64,000 bases of DNA from Arctopsyche grandis (lineage: Eukaryota > Arthropoda > Insecta > Trichoptera > Hydropsychidae). Below the pieces are notes generated by a model, which had not been told where the DNA came from, made no database searches, and worked only from the letters and a program-made list of their open reading frames with translations. A program made the translations under genes and the position numbers. This document shows positions 10,360 to 20,867 of the stretch, one piece after another. Numbering within the stretch: the stretch's first letter is position 1; every line of letters starts with the position of its first letter. Location: assembly GCF_051622035.1 (NCBI RefSeq), contig NC_135355.1, forward strand, positions 33,027,986 through 33,091,985, written 5' to 3'.

Positions 10360-11880
10360 TAATCGGAAATACATCTAAACTTTCTGTGCTGTGCCAGTAT
10401 GAATAGACCTTTATATGTATTGAAAATTTATATACGTATTGTAAATACGCAGTGACTTTTCTTTGTGTATTTGTGTATGTATAGAGAAACAAGTTTATTA
10501 TTTATTTAATGGAGTACTGTATTTATAGTATTTAATTTTATTCTTGATGAAATTCTATTATTTATTTATTATAAGAAGAGCAAGGGATACAAATTGCGAA
10601 GCTTTCTCAGTTACTTTGTAAAGAAAGGACTAATAAATTTATTATATTGGTACATTGTTAGCCGCTCTCTTGATTTATGTTCTTTGTTGCTCGAGGTTTT
10701 CTTACCTATAATCGTAATAGTACAATATTTAATTTTTTTTTACGTATAGTGTATAATGCATTATATTATTGTATATGTAGATATTTAGGTTGATGGGATA
10801 CAAAACAATAATGAAAATCAGAACCAATTCCGGTATCCTTTCTCGAGAACTTGAATAGAAGTAAAAAAAATGGTAGATTATTGTTTTTCGATCACATAAA
10901 TACGCATGTATGTAAGTATTATATAATATGAGATTAGCATTGAAATGTTAGACACCCTTATTGAATAAATCTTCGGAAACAATATGTCGAAGGAGAGGGA
11001 AAACAAAGCGAGGCCCATAAGAAATCAATGTGTATTTGTTGAAATTTCACATAAATTTCCGAACGAGAAAATTCGATACATTAGGCGAATGTTTGCGAGC
11101 AATTCTTCAGTTCGGCGAATTAATTTATTTGCGAGGGAAGCAGTCATATCGCACGGGTTCTGAATATTAATTGTAAAATTGTGCGTAATAGGAGGGAAAG
11201 AGGTGGATGTCGAGTTTGAGAAGCTCTTTCTTGAATATTTATGCGAACGACGACATTGCGAAATTTTAATTCGCGTCGGAGAAGAGCTGAAAGCTTTCAT
11301 CCCGTCCGCGACGACCATTCGGGCGACTTCTCATCTCGCATGTTCGTCTCGTAGTTGTGCTTTAATGAGGTGAACAAAAGGTGCAAATGAAAAAAAAACT
11401 TGTAGTCGAAGTGGCGTGAAATGGCGACTCGTGAAACCCATCTAGTCGAATTTGGAATCAGGCTCTGAAGAGGAAAAGGTCGTAAACTTTTCACCGTGAC
11501 ACGGGAAAATCTGTCGACTTAGCTTTGGATTTGTGTGAAGTGTTGCCTAACCCGACACCTCTACTAAAAGAGATTTCTTTGTTGGGAGAATCTGTGGAAA
11601 TTTGAATGCAAACTAAATTTAGTCGCGTCTCGTGTCACAAGTTGTCAATATCGAGCGGTCGTAGTTGCAACTTTCAGCTGAAATGAATAATCCACGGCGA
11701 AACGTCAATAGTTTCAGATCGCTGAGCACACTGATTTCTCAAACTACGTAAAATATCATGTTGAACTTTGATTCTGAAATTCTAATTCTAAAGTTTGATC
11801 TTCGACTTCGAGTACACGTTTCAAACTGTACTAAATATGCAAGTATAAACATAGTTAGCACCATTTGTATTAAATTTATG
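10360..11880. other. No gene recognised
   Basis: AT-rich DNA. 11030-11400 is less AT-rich and unique, with overlapping short frames on both strands but no known motif. Confidence 0.45.
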
Positions 11881-11884
11881 TTTA

Positions 11885-12510
11885 CTTTATCTATGTACGT
11901 AGTAACAATAGATGAAGTTTTGTGATCATGCGAAAATTCGAACTCGAGATTTTGACTGATTCGAACTCAGAATCGATCACTGATCACGTTCTCACGATCT
12001 ATAAAAATATATAGTGAAAAAGAAATAGTTATAGGCGTTTAAGCAATTAAAATCTGACAAAGCTAGATGACGGCGAAAAGGGATATTCACTAAGAAAATG
12101 CGACCGAACATTTTGGGCGATTAACGTCAGGCACATCTTCGTGGGAGAAATTTCAATCGCGTCTAATACGATATTTTTACACCATCGTAATGGCAGATGA
12201 TACCTTTACTTATATTGATGACCAAAATGATCAATATGGCAAAGTATTTAAACGATCGGATAAGTTTTTTCTTAATAGTAATCGTAAGTGAAACATAAAA
12301 GAGGTATGTAAAAAATGTGTGTGTGTGTGTGTGTCTGTGTATTTTGGGGATTTTTTGAACACCGCTAGTCCTATCAAACTGAAACTTAGTATCGATTACT
12401 GAAATTCTATTGATATGACGTAAATTTTTTTTCAAATTTTTAAGTTGTCTGGAAATGGTACCTCCCCTTATAGGTGTCCTCTTTTCTTAAGTTTTTTTCC
12501 ATGATGCCAT
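11885..12510 (-). repeat. Dispersed repeat rpt-2 (minus), split by rpt-1
   Basis: Minus-strand order is the AGGACACCTATAAGGGGAGG and CATTTCCGG segment, CGATACTAAGTTTCAGTTTG, a CA microsatellite near 12320-12345, then (beyond the inserted rpt-1) GTGATCAGTGATCG and the end CATCTATTGTTACTACGTAC, ATAGATAAAGTAA. Other copies are at 12648/17037, 54955 and 62785. It looks like the 3' end of an unidentified non-LTR or Penelope-type element. Confidence 0.75.
12006..12314 (+). repeat. rpt-1, copy 2, nested inside rpt-2
   Basis: The same core sequence as the 7297 copy interrupts rpt-2 between its GATCT and its AAAAAATGTGTGTG segments. This nesting defines its approximate ends and shows it inserted after rpt-2. 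Confidence 0.75.
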
Positions 12511-12547
12511 CATGGCTTGAACATTAAATTTGTACATAAGTTTAATT

Positions 12548-12640
12548 TAGTTTTAGCCAGTAGTATGGCTCGGTGGTTGCGTTAATGTGTAGCCTCGAGA
12601 GATTACCGAGTTCGATCCCGTGCTAATCTTTAATGCCGGT
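12548..12640 (+). mobile_element. SINE tRNA-like head fragment
   Basis: AGCCAGTAGTATGGCTCGGTGG supplies box A and GAGTTCGATCCCG supplies box B. The central domain does not follow; rpt-2 begins at about 12648. It is a truncated or fused copy, not a tRNA gene, as no acceptor stem pairs across it. Confidence 0.65.
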
Positions 12641-12647
12641 AAGCATT

Positions 12648-12705
12648 TCAGTAACCGAAACTATGTATCAGTTCGATAGGATCAACGGTGTTCAAAAAAT
12701 CCCTA
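12648..12705 (+). repeat. rpt-2 copy, left part, ending in Jockey target duplication
   Basis: The sequence (TTTCAGTAACCGAAAC, GTTCGATAGGATCAACGGTG) is the rpt-2 stretch that normally leads into the CA microsatellite. The last 12 bases, AAAAAATCCCTA (12694-12705), recur at 17025-17036 on the far side of the Jockey element, where rpt-2 resumes. Confidence 0.85.
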
Positions 12706-12740
12706 GACTCGTCACTCGACGCTCCGTGAGAACGGACGTG
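12706..12740 (+). promoter_or_regulatory. Internal core promoter: start site plus DPE-like motif
   Basis: GGACGT at 12734-12739 fits the downstream promoter element consensus RGWYVT. If transcription starts at the A at 12707, the second base of the insertion, the motif lies exactly at +28 to +33, the spacing known for Drosophila Jockey-type promoters. The initiator itself (around GACTCGTC) is only a weak match. The element boundary comes from the target duplication, independent of the motif. Confidence 0.6.
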
Positions 12741-12871
12741 CCGAAGACGTACTCTCTGTGCGAGCGCTCATAATACAGCGATACGCCATACCGTCAAAAA
12801 ACCCACACCTTTTAACATACAAAACAAACACCCCCCACAAAACGAACACCAAACGAACACATGTTGGCACC

Positions 12872-14080
12872 ATGCGAGGATCCAACCTGAAAAAGCGAAT
12901 TAAGAAGACACTGATAACTACAACCGAAGCTCCTCAACCAGGCTGCTCTCAGACCGCTCAGATGGAGACCGAGTGGCAGTTTCCAAAACATACGGCAAAG
13001 AACGTGAAAGATGTTGCTCCTGAATTTAAAATTCAGGAGAAAAACAAATTTGAAGGGCTCTTGGAAGTTTCCGATGTCCCCAGAAGCGGTGGAAGAATCC
13101 CGCCCATCATCATGACAGCTACTGGCACTCACGGCAGCATGATCGAGTCGATCAAGAAGTTTATAAAAGACTTCACAATGACTTACATTGGTCAAAATAA
13201 TGTCAAGATACAATGTAAAAGTCTTGAAGACTTTAAAAAACTTCGGGATGGATTGACACCAGACCGACAATTCCATACCTTTTCCAGGAAGGAGGAAAAG
13301 GAAATAAAAAGTGTCGTACGTGGCTTGCCGAAATTGCCGGAAGCTGATATTAAAGATGACATCATCAGACAGGGATTCCCTGTAACCAAAGTCATACAGA
13401 TGAAGACGAAGGAGCCTAGGAGCAACGCCACCGAGCTATACTTGGTGTTCTTCGAGCCATCGGTATCGGCAAAGAAGATTAAAGAAATCCGGTACATCTG
13501 TTACACAAAGGTCAGTGTCGTTAAATATACTAGTAAATCACAAAATATTACTCAATGTTTCAGATGCCAAGAATATGGACACGCTGCGAAAAACTGCAAT
13601 CGGCAGGCCAAGTGCGTCAAATGTGCCGGCACTCACCTCACCGCACAATGCAATAAAGGAATAGTTACCCCTGCTGTCTGCTCAGGCTGTTCAGGATCTC
13701 ACCCCGCTAACTTCAAAGACTGTCCAAAAAGACAGAGCTATCTGAAAATGCTGGAATCGAGGAAGAATCGAGCATCGATTGTCAAAGCCAACCCTTGGAA
13801 ACTCCCAGTGGCGCAGCCACAAAATATCCCGGTCGTTAACGATCATAACTTCCCAAAGCTACCGACCATTAAAACTCCTTCACCAAATATCCCAAATATC
13901 CCTAAAAAACCCCACCAACCAACCAATCCCAACATTCAACCAACAACAGACCTAACTTCCATGGCGTCTATGACGAAGATGTTGAAGATCCTCCAGGAGA
14001 TTCGTGCCAAGGCCAGCGGTTGCACCGACAAACTAGAGCTGGCACTCATGCTTGTCGAATATCTCGATGTCTTTGATTAA
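12872..14080 (+). CDS. Jockey ORF1, gag-like nucleic-acid-binding protein
   Basis: I chose the ATG at 12872 (protein begins MRGSNLKKR), giving 402 residues; the frame is open upstream only from a GTG. The protein has a basic N-terminus, a middle region typical of Jockey gag proteins (SLEDFKKLRDGLTPDRQFHT, VVRGLPKLPEADI), and three zinc knuckles starting near residue 229. These are CFRCQEYGHAAKNC (CX2CX4HX4C), CVKCAGTHLTAQC and CSGCSGSHPANFKDC. A proline/asparagine-rich stretch follows. It would coat the element RNA and accompany it to the nucleus. It overlaps ORF2 by 14 bases. Confidence 0.93.
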   Translation: MRGSNLKKRIKKTLITTTEAPQPGCSQTAQMETEWQFPKHTAKNVKDVAPEFKIQEKNKFEGLLEVSDVPRSGGRIPPIIMTATGTHGSMIESIKKFIKDFTMTYIGQNNVKIQCKSLEDFKKLRDGLTPDRQFHTFSRKEEKEIKSVVRGLPKLPEADIKDDIIRQGFPVTKVIQMKTKEPRSNATELYLVFFEPSVSAKKIKEIRYICYTKVSVVKYTSKSQNITQCFRCQEYGHAAKNCNRQAKCVKCAGTHLTAQCNKGIVTPAVCSGCSGSHPANFKDCPKRQSYLKMLESRKNRASIVKANPWKLPVAQPQNIPVVNDHNFPKLPTIKTPSPNIPNIPKKPHQPTNPNIQPTTDLTSMASMTKMLKILQEIRAKASGCTDKLELALMLVEYLDVFD

Positions 14081-16757
14081 CGGGAGGCGCCTGAACATTC
14101 TAGCTTGGAATGCTCGTGGACTTAAGAATAAGATTGACGAACTAGAGTCGGCGATCGGTGAGTACTGTGTTGACATAGTTTTAATCTCCGAGACCTTCTT
14201 AAAACCTCATATCCGTATTAACCTACCTAACTTTAACTGCTATCGCGAAGACCGAGAACAGCATGGAGGGGGAGTTGCCATTTTTATAAAATCGTCAATT
14301 AAACATTGTCGCGTAATAACTCCGCCACTAAAAAATTTGGAACTAACCGCCATCGAACTAATAATTAACAACACCCATCACATAGTAGCATCCGCTTACA
14401 ATCCTCCCCAAAAACGATTATTGGCATCCGATCTTAACAAAATATTTAACATTGGTAGTTCGGTAGTGGTAGCTGGTGACTTTAATGCCAAACATCCGTT
14501 ATGGAGTTGCGTAAACACTGACCTACAAGGCACAACTCTTTATAAATACATTCAACTAACAGATACAATCTTACTTCATCCGGATACATACACACACTAT
14601 CCCACAAATAACTCACAACCATCCACACTAGATCTTGTCCTCGTCAAGAACTGCCCAAAAATATCGACACCAAATGCCCTTCAAACCCTGTCGTCTGATC
14701 ATCTCCCGATAATCTTCTCAATCGACGGGAAACCCGAGGAAATCATCAAGCATAGTTGGGATTACGGGAGAGCTAACTGGCGAGAGTTCAAGTCATACAT
14801 AAATGACCAAACCATTCTAACTTCTACCACACTCACAAACAAAACCGAAATCGACAGCTCCATAATACACCTAACGGAATCAATAACTCGATCCAAACAC
14901 CTTCACATACCTAAGACACAATACATTGAACACAAATTAGAGATAACTGACTTTGTTGCAAATCTAATTAAAAGTAAAAATAAACTCCGTAAAATTTGGC
15001 AAACATCAAAAAATCCAGCATTGAAAACATTAATTAATAAGCTCACATATCAAATTAAAATTAGAATCAAAGAAATCAAAAATGAAGCTTGGTCTAAAAA
15101 ATTAGAAAAATTGAGCTCAGTTGATGGCTCTCTATGGAAATTAGCTAAAGCGATTCGCAGGACAAAAAACTCGATTCCTCAATTAGATGATGCAGGAATC
15201 TCAGTGACGCGTGATTGCGACAAAGCAGAACTATTATCAAAATCCTTCCAAAAACATCACACACTCACACAACATTACAATCACATACCAACGCATAATA
15301 AAGTCAACCGGTCCATTAAAATCATCACAAAAACTCCCACTAACAGTACTAAAAATATAAAATTGGTGCATCCGTGTGAAATCCAAAATATAATACGTAA
15401 TTTAAAAAATAAAAAGGCACCTGGGCGAGATTCAATAGATAACATCACAATCAAACAACTTCCATTTAAAGCTTTAGTCTCACTATCTAAAATATTCAAC
15501 GCATGTTTACTCACCGGGTATTTCCCAGAATACTGGAAAACAGCCAACGTAATTCCCATACTTAAGCCCGATAAAAGCTCAAAAAACCCGGCCAATTATC
15601 GACCCATTAGCTTACTTTGCACGCTTTCAAAAATTCTGGAAAAAATAATCTACACACGTTTACTTAAAGTCGTAAATAAGAAATTAATAAATGAACAATT
15701 TGGATTTCGCACTGGACATTCCACGACCCAACAACTAACAAGACTAACTGAACACGTGACGAAGAACTTTAATATGAAGAGAAGTACCGGAATGGTATGT
15801 CTCGACATAGAAAAGGCCTTCGACACGGTTTGGCACGATGGACTCATTCATAAGCTCCTTATTAACAAAATACCAAACTACCTAATTCTCATCATCAAAT
15901 CGTACTTAACTCGTAGAAAGCTAGTGGTTAGCGTAAATAATGAATTATCGTCTCCAAAAATAATCGCAGCTGGCGTTCCGCAGGGGAGCTTGCTTGGCCC
16001 ACTCTTGTTCTCCATATATATAAATGACATACCTATTCCAAAAAACTGTCACATAGCCCTATATGCAGATGATACAGCTTGCTTCACAAGTAGCAAAAAA
16101 CCAGACACTATTCTTAAAAATCTTGAATTTGCAATTAAAACAATGACTGAACACTTCACTAAGTGGAAAATTCAAATTAATCAAACCAAAACAGACGCCA
16201 TATTCTTTAGTGTTAGAAAACATAAGCCAAGTTCAGATCTGAAAATCCCCTCTGGAGAAAGTCTGAAATGGCAGTCAGTAATAAAATATTTAGGAGTAAC
16301 GTTTGATAAAAGAATGAGATGGGCACCTCACATTGAGGCAGCGAAATGCAAGGCGATGCGGGGTATATCCTCAATATATCCAATATTTAATCGCCATAGT
16401 TCTTTATCAACGCTAAATAAAATAAAATTATATCGCGCGCTCATATTACCATTATTAACCTATGCTTCACCTGTATGGAATAACGCCTCGAATACTAACC
16501 TTTCCAAGCTCCAAGTAATACAAAATAAATCCCTTAAAATAATTTATAATACACCCATATATACTAACCTGAAAAAACTGCATGCTATATATAATATTCC
16601 GTTTGTTACAGACATTACTAACAAACTAACCTGTAGATTCTATGAAAGAACCACTAATAACCATACTAACACACTTGTGAAGAGTCTCGGTGATTACAAC
16701 AAAATGTCTATACCCTTCAGGTATAAACACAGACTACCTAAACACAATCTGCTTTAG
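14067..16757 (+). CDS. Jockey ORF2, endonuclease-reverse transcriptase
   Basis: The first in-frame ATG is at 14067, giving 896 residues. An APE-type endonuclease is at the N-terminus, with catalytic residues visible: N15 (AWNARG), E42 (ISETF), D138/N140 (AGDFNAKH) and D211/H212 (SSDHLP). The reverse transcriptase follows, with NYRPISLLCTLSKILEK, QFGFRTGHSTTQQL, CLDIEKAFDTVWHDGL (catalytic D), GVPQGSLLGPLLFSIYINDI and the YADD box at about residues 666-669. The tail ends NKIKLYRALILPLLTY...PKHNLL. The length and domain order are those of Jockey-clade ORF2 proteins. It nicks target DNA and primes reverse transcription there. The start lies inside ORF1, so translation probably reinitiates after the ORF1 stop at 14078-14080. 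Confidence 0.95.
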   Translation: MSLINGRRLNILAWNARGLKNKIDELESAIGEYCVDIVLISETFLKPHIRINLPNFNCYREDREQHGGGVAIFIKSSIKHCRVITPPLKNLELTAIELIINNTHHIVASAYNPPQKRLLASDLNKIFNIGSSVVVAGDFNAKHPLWSCVNTDLQGTTLYKYIQLTDTILLHPDTYTHYPTNNSQPSTLDLVLVKNCPKISTPNALQTLSSDHLPIIFSIDGKPEEIIKHSWDYGRANWREFKSYINDQTILTSTTLTNKTEIDSSIIHLTESITRSKHLHIPKTQYIEHKLEITDFVANLIKSKNKLRKIWQTSKNPALKTLINKLTYQIKIRIKEIKNEAWSKKLEKLSSVDGSLWKLAKAIRRTKNSIPQLDDAGISVTRDCDKAELLSKSFQKHHTLTQHYNHIPTHNKVNRSIKIITKTPTNSTKNIKLVHPCEIQNIIRNLKNKKAPGRDSIDNITIKQLPFKALVSLSKIFNACLLTGYFPEYWKTANVIPILKPDKSSKNPANYRPISLLCTLSKILEKIIYTRLLKVVNKKLINEQFGFRTGHSTTQQLTRLTEHVTKNFNMKRSTGMVCLDIEKAFDTVWHDGLIHKLLINKIPNYLILIIKSYLTRRKLVVSVNNELSSPKIIAAGVPQGSLLGPLLFSIYINDIPIPKNCHIALYADDTACFTSSKKPDTILKNLEFAIKTMTEHFTKWKIQINQTKTDAIFFSVRKHKPSSDLKIPSGESLKWQSVIKYLGVTFDKRMRWAPHIEAAKCKAMRGISSIYPIFNRHSSLSTLNKIKLYRALILPLLTYASPVWNNASNTNLSKLQVIQNKSLKIIYNTPIYTNLKKLHAIYNIPFVTDITNKLTCRFYERTTNNHTNTLVKSLGDYNKMSIPFRYKHRLPKHNLL

Positions 16758-17024
16758 GTCATCGACTTTAGATAGTCTTTAATTAATATTATGTATTAGA
16801 TGTATTATGAACATTTATAAGGATTGTAAATAGGTTTTTGAGCTCTTTTTCCTATTATGCTTTAGATTAACATTAGAATAATATAATACTGTAATTACTA
16901 ACCAAATTAAATTAAAATTGTAAAATAGAAAATGATCAGTAGATCAGTAGCTATTAAAATAGATATAAGATGTATTGTGAACATAATTTCGTAATAATAA
17001 AAAGCATTTAAAAATCAAAAAAAA
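16758..17024 (+). other. Jockey 3'UTR and poly(A) tail
   Basis: It has the same 3'UTR as the truncated copies, ending in AAAAAGCATTTAAAAATC and a run of A. An AATAATAAAAAG motif close to the tail may serve as polyadenylation signal. Confidence 0.85.
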
Positions 17025-17036
17025 AAAAAATCCCTA

Positions 17037-17208
17037 AAATACACTGACACACAGTCACACAGCCATATAGACACACAGACACACACATTTTTTCTAGATC
17101 ATAAAATATGATCAGTGATCGATTCTTCAAATCGGTCAAAATCTCGAGTTCGAATTTTCGTATGATCACAAAACTTCATCTATTGTTACTACGTACATAG
17201 ATAAAGTA
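17037..17208 (+). repeat. rpt-2 copy, right part
   Basis: It continues the repeat interrupted at 12705: an ACAC-rich stretch, TTTTTTCTAGATC, TGATCAGTGATCGATTC, and the end CATCTATTGTTACTACGTAC. Confidence 0.85.
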
Positions 17209-17299
17209 ATAATATATCACATATATATCTATGTATATAAATCATAAAGTTAATCTTATATCAATGATTCCGTGAAGTTTTTAAAATACGTATATATGT

Positions 17300-17765
17300 A
17301 CACATGGCTTTGTGCGCAGGCTTTGTAGATTACGAGAAAGCATTCGATTCGTTGAGTCAGAATGTTCTATTTAACGCTCTGTGAAGAACATACATAGATT
17401 TTTGGAATCCTGTGTGAGGCTATTGACTGGAATTTGCACAAATGAATGGTTTCAGTTAGGCTTTTTAATGATACAGATATATAGGTTCAAATTTAAAAAA
17501 GGCGATGTTATTATATTTCTTCTATGTAAGTTGTTTAATGCGTATTTGGAAACTTGAGATATAGGTTAGCTTATATAATTGAGATATAGAAATGGCAATA
17601 GGCGGGTCACGTGGCTGGAAGAATGAAAGAAGTTGGACGAGAAAAGTGCTCGAATGGTACTCAAGGGAGTGAAAAAGGACGCAATGAAAGTTGTCAGTGA
17701 GATGGGTGGAAGAAGTAATGAAAGTGCGTGAGGTTGTATGAATGATTTTTTTTTAGAATAGACGA
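17300..17765 (+). pseudogene. RTE-like LINE remnant
   Basis: Near 17315 the frame reads AGFVDYEKAFDS, the reverse-transcriptase motif with the first catalytic aspartate. From 17590 the C-terminal WQWAGHVA-like and KVLEWY-like codings appear (AATGGCAATAGGCGGGTCAC), then a GRW-like stretch. Stops and indels are frequent and the middle is deleted. Dead copy of the family at 2-766. Confidence 0.75.
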
Positions 17766-17769
17766 CAAT

Positions 17770-18750
17770 GTAAGTGTATTTTGGACATACATGCATATTT
17801 TCATATTTTGATGAATTTCAATATGGAATGAGTATATGTAATACAAAATAATAATTGGTGTGAAAGTGATTTGGGACAAGTCTTTGTTGTACACCATAAT
17901 TGGCCACCTCTTTGATAAAATAATGAAACGACATTACAAAGGAAACATATAAATTATCCAAAGGTATCTTGTTTGCAAGCCACGAAGTGACAGAATAATA
18001 TCGGGTAGGATTAAATTTCCACCTATCCGTTTTAATCCTTCGCGATATCTGTTAATGAGTTGTTATATTGTAAGCTGGGCACGTGCATGCGAACAAAGGT
18101 ATAAAATTAATCCGATACACTTTCTGCAAAACTGGACAATATTTTATTTTGTGTGTGGTCTAATAATACAATCTGTCGGAGGGCAAATAACGAATCATTC
18201 TTATATGAGTAAAAAGTACAGAGAAAAGCTGGACAAGAAAGGTACTAAAACGGTGTTCAAAGTAAATGCGATTGGAGCCTATTTTAATGTATTGTATAGT
18301 GAAATGTGACATTCAGAAAGAAATATATTTGGTTTAATGAGGATAAGCATGAAATTAAAAATATGAATGAGTTACTTATTTTTTAATTTAAAATATGATT
18401 AATGATCGGCCAGTTGATCACGTTGAACCCTTGGACTGGAGGTACTAGGCTAGGCCTCTAAAATCTTTTACCATTCATTTAAAAATATGAACAAATAAAT
18501 TTAAATCGTTGTCCATATTGATATTGTTCATTGGGGTAGGCGAAGTTTATAGAAGGCGATAGATGTAGTAGTAGTGGATTGCTATGGTATGGTTCGTCGT
18601 GTCGTTCGCTTGCACGGACTCGCCATCTCAATTCTGTTCCCTCCGTGGTCCCTACTAATTGTTATGTATAGTCGTCTGTTGAAGACAAAACATTTTTTAA
18701 TTTACTCGTTACTCGCATTTATGGAATTTTCAATAAGAATTTTCTGATTT
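17770..18750. other. No gene recognised
   Basis: AT-rich sequence. An 84-codon frame at 18055-18309 shows no recognisable family. 18540-18660 is less AT-rich and unique. Confidence 0.45.
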
Positions 18751-18751
18751 T

Positions 18752-18965
18752 TACATACATACCTCCTTTACGTTTCACTTATGATTACAATTCAGGAAAA
18801 AATTTGCATCTTATCCGATCGTTTTCATACTTTGCCATATTGCTCATTTTGGTCATCAATATAAGTAAATGGATCCTTCGCCATTACGATGGTGCAAAAA
18901 TATCGTGTAAGACGCGTTTGAAATTTGAATTTCTGAAAAGTCACTGACGTTTATCTAGTTTTTAG
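18752..18965 (-). repeat. rpt-1, copy 3 (3' half)
   Basis: The minus strand reads ACGATGGCGAAGGATCC, GACCAAAATGAGCAATATGG, CAAAGTATGAAAACGATCGG and GTAAAGGAGGTATGTA, matching the 7297 copy. Confidence 0.75.
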
Positions 18966-19419
18966 TTTTAAACATAGATGGCGGTAGTAAAATAAAATTA
19001 TTGGTATTTATATTCAAAATAATAATTATATATACAAATTATAGAAGAGGTATGTTTTTAAAAAACTTTTTTTTAATAATATAATTATCTATCAAACATC
19101 ATTCTGAACATTCAGTATAGAGTGTTCGGAAACAAATAACGAGTCCTTGGAATGTTGCATTCTCGATCGATTTTTCGACAAATCATTCTAGTTTTGAAGA
19201 TAAACAAGATGTAATCAAGAAAAGTAGGCTACTCAGGATATTTCTGTTTATTATATTTAGCAATTTATATTTATATTTAGCACAAAATGAAAAAAAAAAA
19301 ACTCATTACTTCAATACAGATTAATTATATTTGAAAGATTAAAAAATATATTTTAAAATATTTTATGTCCATTTATAGTCCCCTGTTTTGTTTGCCACGG
19401 CATTCCACTGGTACATATA

Positions 19420-19665
19420 TTATATACACACATGGATGTACATATATGATTAAAGTAGACGATATAGTGGAGCGAGTGAAGATTAAAAATAATATGGGTG
19501 GGTCAGTGGAAGAATGGGCAAAACTTTTGCTAAATCTCGAACACTACCTTAACGTGTAAAAGAGTAGCTGCAAGAAAGGATTCAAGTGATATGGATGGGC
19601 AAAATAAGTAAAAGTGTTAAATAAGCCTAGAAGAATGAAAGCATACATGAGTCTTTATCTAGTAG
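19420..19665 (+). pseudogene. Decayed RTE-like C-terminal remnant
   Basis: VDDIVERVKIKNNMGGSVEE and what follows aligns with VVDIVDRVKRLKWQWAGHVA of the 2-766 copy, and a degraded GRW segment follows near 19590. Many substitutions and stops. Old copy. Confidence 0.55.
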
Positions 19666-19669
19666 TCGA

Positions 19670-20865
19670 TGATTTTGGTGTATGGAGTGATAATCACCGA
19701 TATACATATATACATATGAACACTCTTGTCTAATTCAAGATAAATGGTGTATAGCCCAAATCGAGGTACAGGTGAATTTATCTATTTAAGTTCGTCGTAG
19801 CTTTCTAGCGGTAATCGGAATGAATGAAAAAAAAAATGTTTGTATGCGAGATATTTTTCGAATATTCAGTGAAAAAGTTTGTCGGTATTATTTTCAAAGT
19901 GTTTGCACAACTGATTCAAAATAAACAGAATTTCGCTCGCACTGTGTGTACACAGCGGAAATTTTTTACTTTCTATTCGGTTTCTTTGTTATTGTATTCA
20001 TGATTTTCAGCGCAAAACTAACAACTATCTAAAACTGAATACATTACTTAAAAATTCATTTGCAAATATTGTTATTGCATTAGAATATTTAAAAACTCAG
20101 TAGACTAACATTTCCCTTGTGAGACTGAGCCCCAGTTTAGACTTCGATTGAAAAAAATCGATGAATTATCAATATTTGTATGTATACTAATTTTTATATC
20201 AAGTCGATTATGTAAAAAAAAAAATTAAAAATATTCACATAAAATCCAGTTTCTTCCAAATGTTTTAAATTAAAAAAAGGGAAATGTCATTCACGTGGTT
20301 TAAAAATGATTCAAAGTGAAAATATAACTTTTTGAATATTTCCATACCACTAAAATACGAAATATCCACTGATTACGATAAATCATGATATTTATTACAT
20401 TTTATTCCATCAGATTTTTGGGAGAAAAATATGAAATATGGGTAAAATTGTATACCAACTTTAGCGCGAAAGACAAAAGCGCCCCAACGCAATCGCCCCA
20501 ACATAATCGCGAGGCGTCAAACCGCGCTAGAAAAAGCCGAGAGAGACAAAACCGCGTGGTGACAAAATCCCGCCAGAATATATGACAAACTTAAATTATC
20601 AATTTTTACTTCACTTTCGACTCAATTTCGACTTAAAAATACCAATTTATAATTGTTTTATATCTCAAAAAGCCGACCAGATAGATGTTTTGCATCATAA
20701 TCGTAATCAGTGAGCTTAAATTAGTACAGGCTGTGAGTTTTAGCCTATTCGTATTTTGGTTCAAATTGTATTTTGATTTCGCTGCAACATCCCTGATGAT
20801 ACTGTCTGATGCAGCCGCATCACTGTGTCCATAGCACGGCATGGCCCTGGATATATTTACATACA
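19670..20865. other. No gene; GCG-rich patch at about 20460-20560
   Basis: Mostly AT-rich. 20460-20560 stands out, with GCGCCCCAACGCAATCGCCC and CCGCGCTAG-type words, and may be part of an old transposon. No coding evidence. Confidence 0.4.
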
Positions 20866-20867
20866 TA

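Larger units (their letters stand above)
12706..17024 (+). mobile_element. Full-length Jockey-clade non-LTR retrotransposon
   Basis: A complete insertion: 5'UTR (12706-12871), ORF1 (12872-14080), ORF2 (14067-16757), 3'UTR ending AATAATAAAAAGCATTTAAA, and a poly(A) tail. It is flanked by the 12-bp duplication AAAAAATCCCTA and sits inside an rpt-2 copy. Both ORFs are free of stops and frameshifts, so it may be competent to move. Three shorter copies (1248, 5322/6091, 45645) come from the same family. Confidence 0.95.

Noticed and set aside
12812..13276. Minus-strand 154-codon frame
   Set aside because: It is antisense to the well-supported Jockey ORF1.
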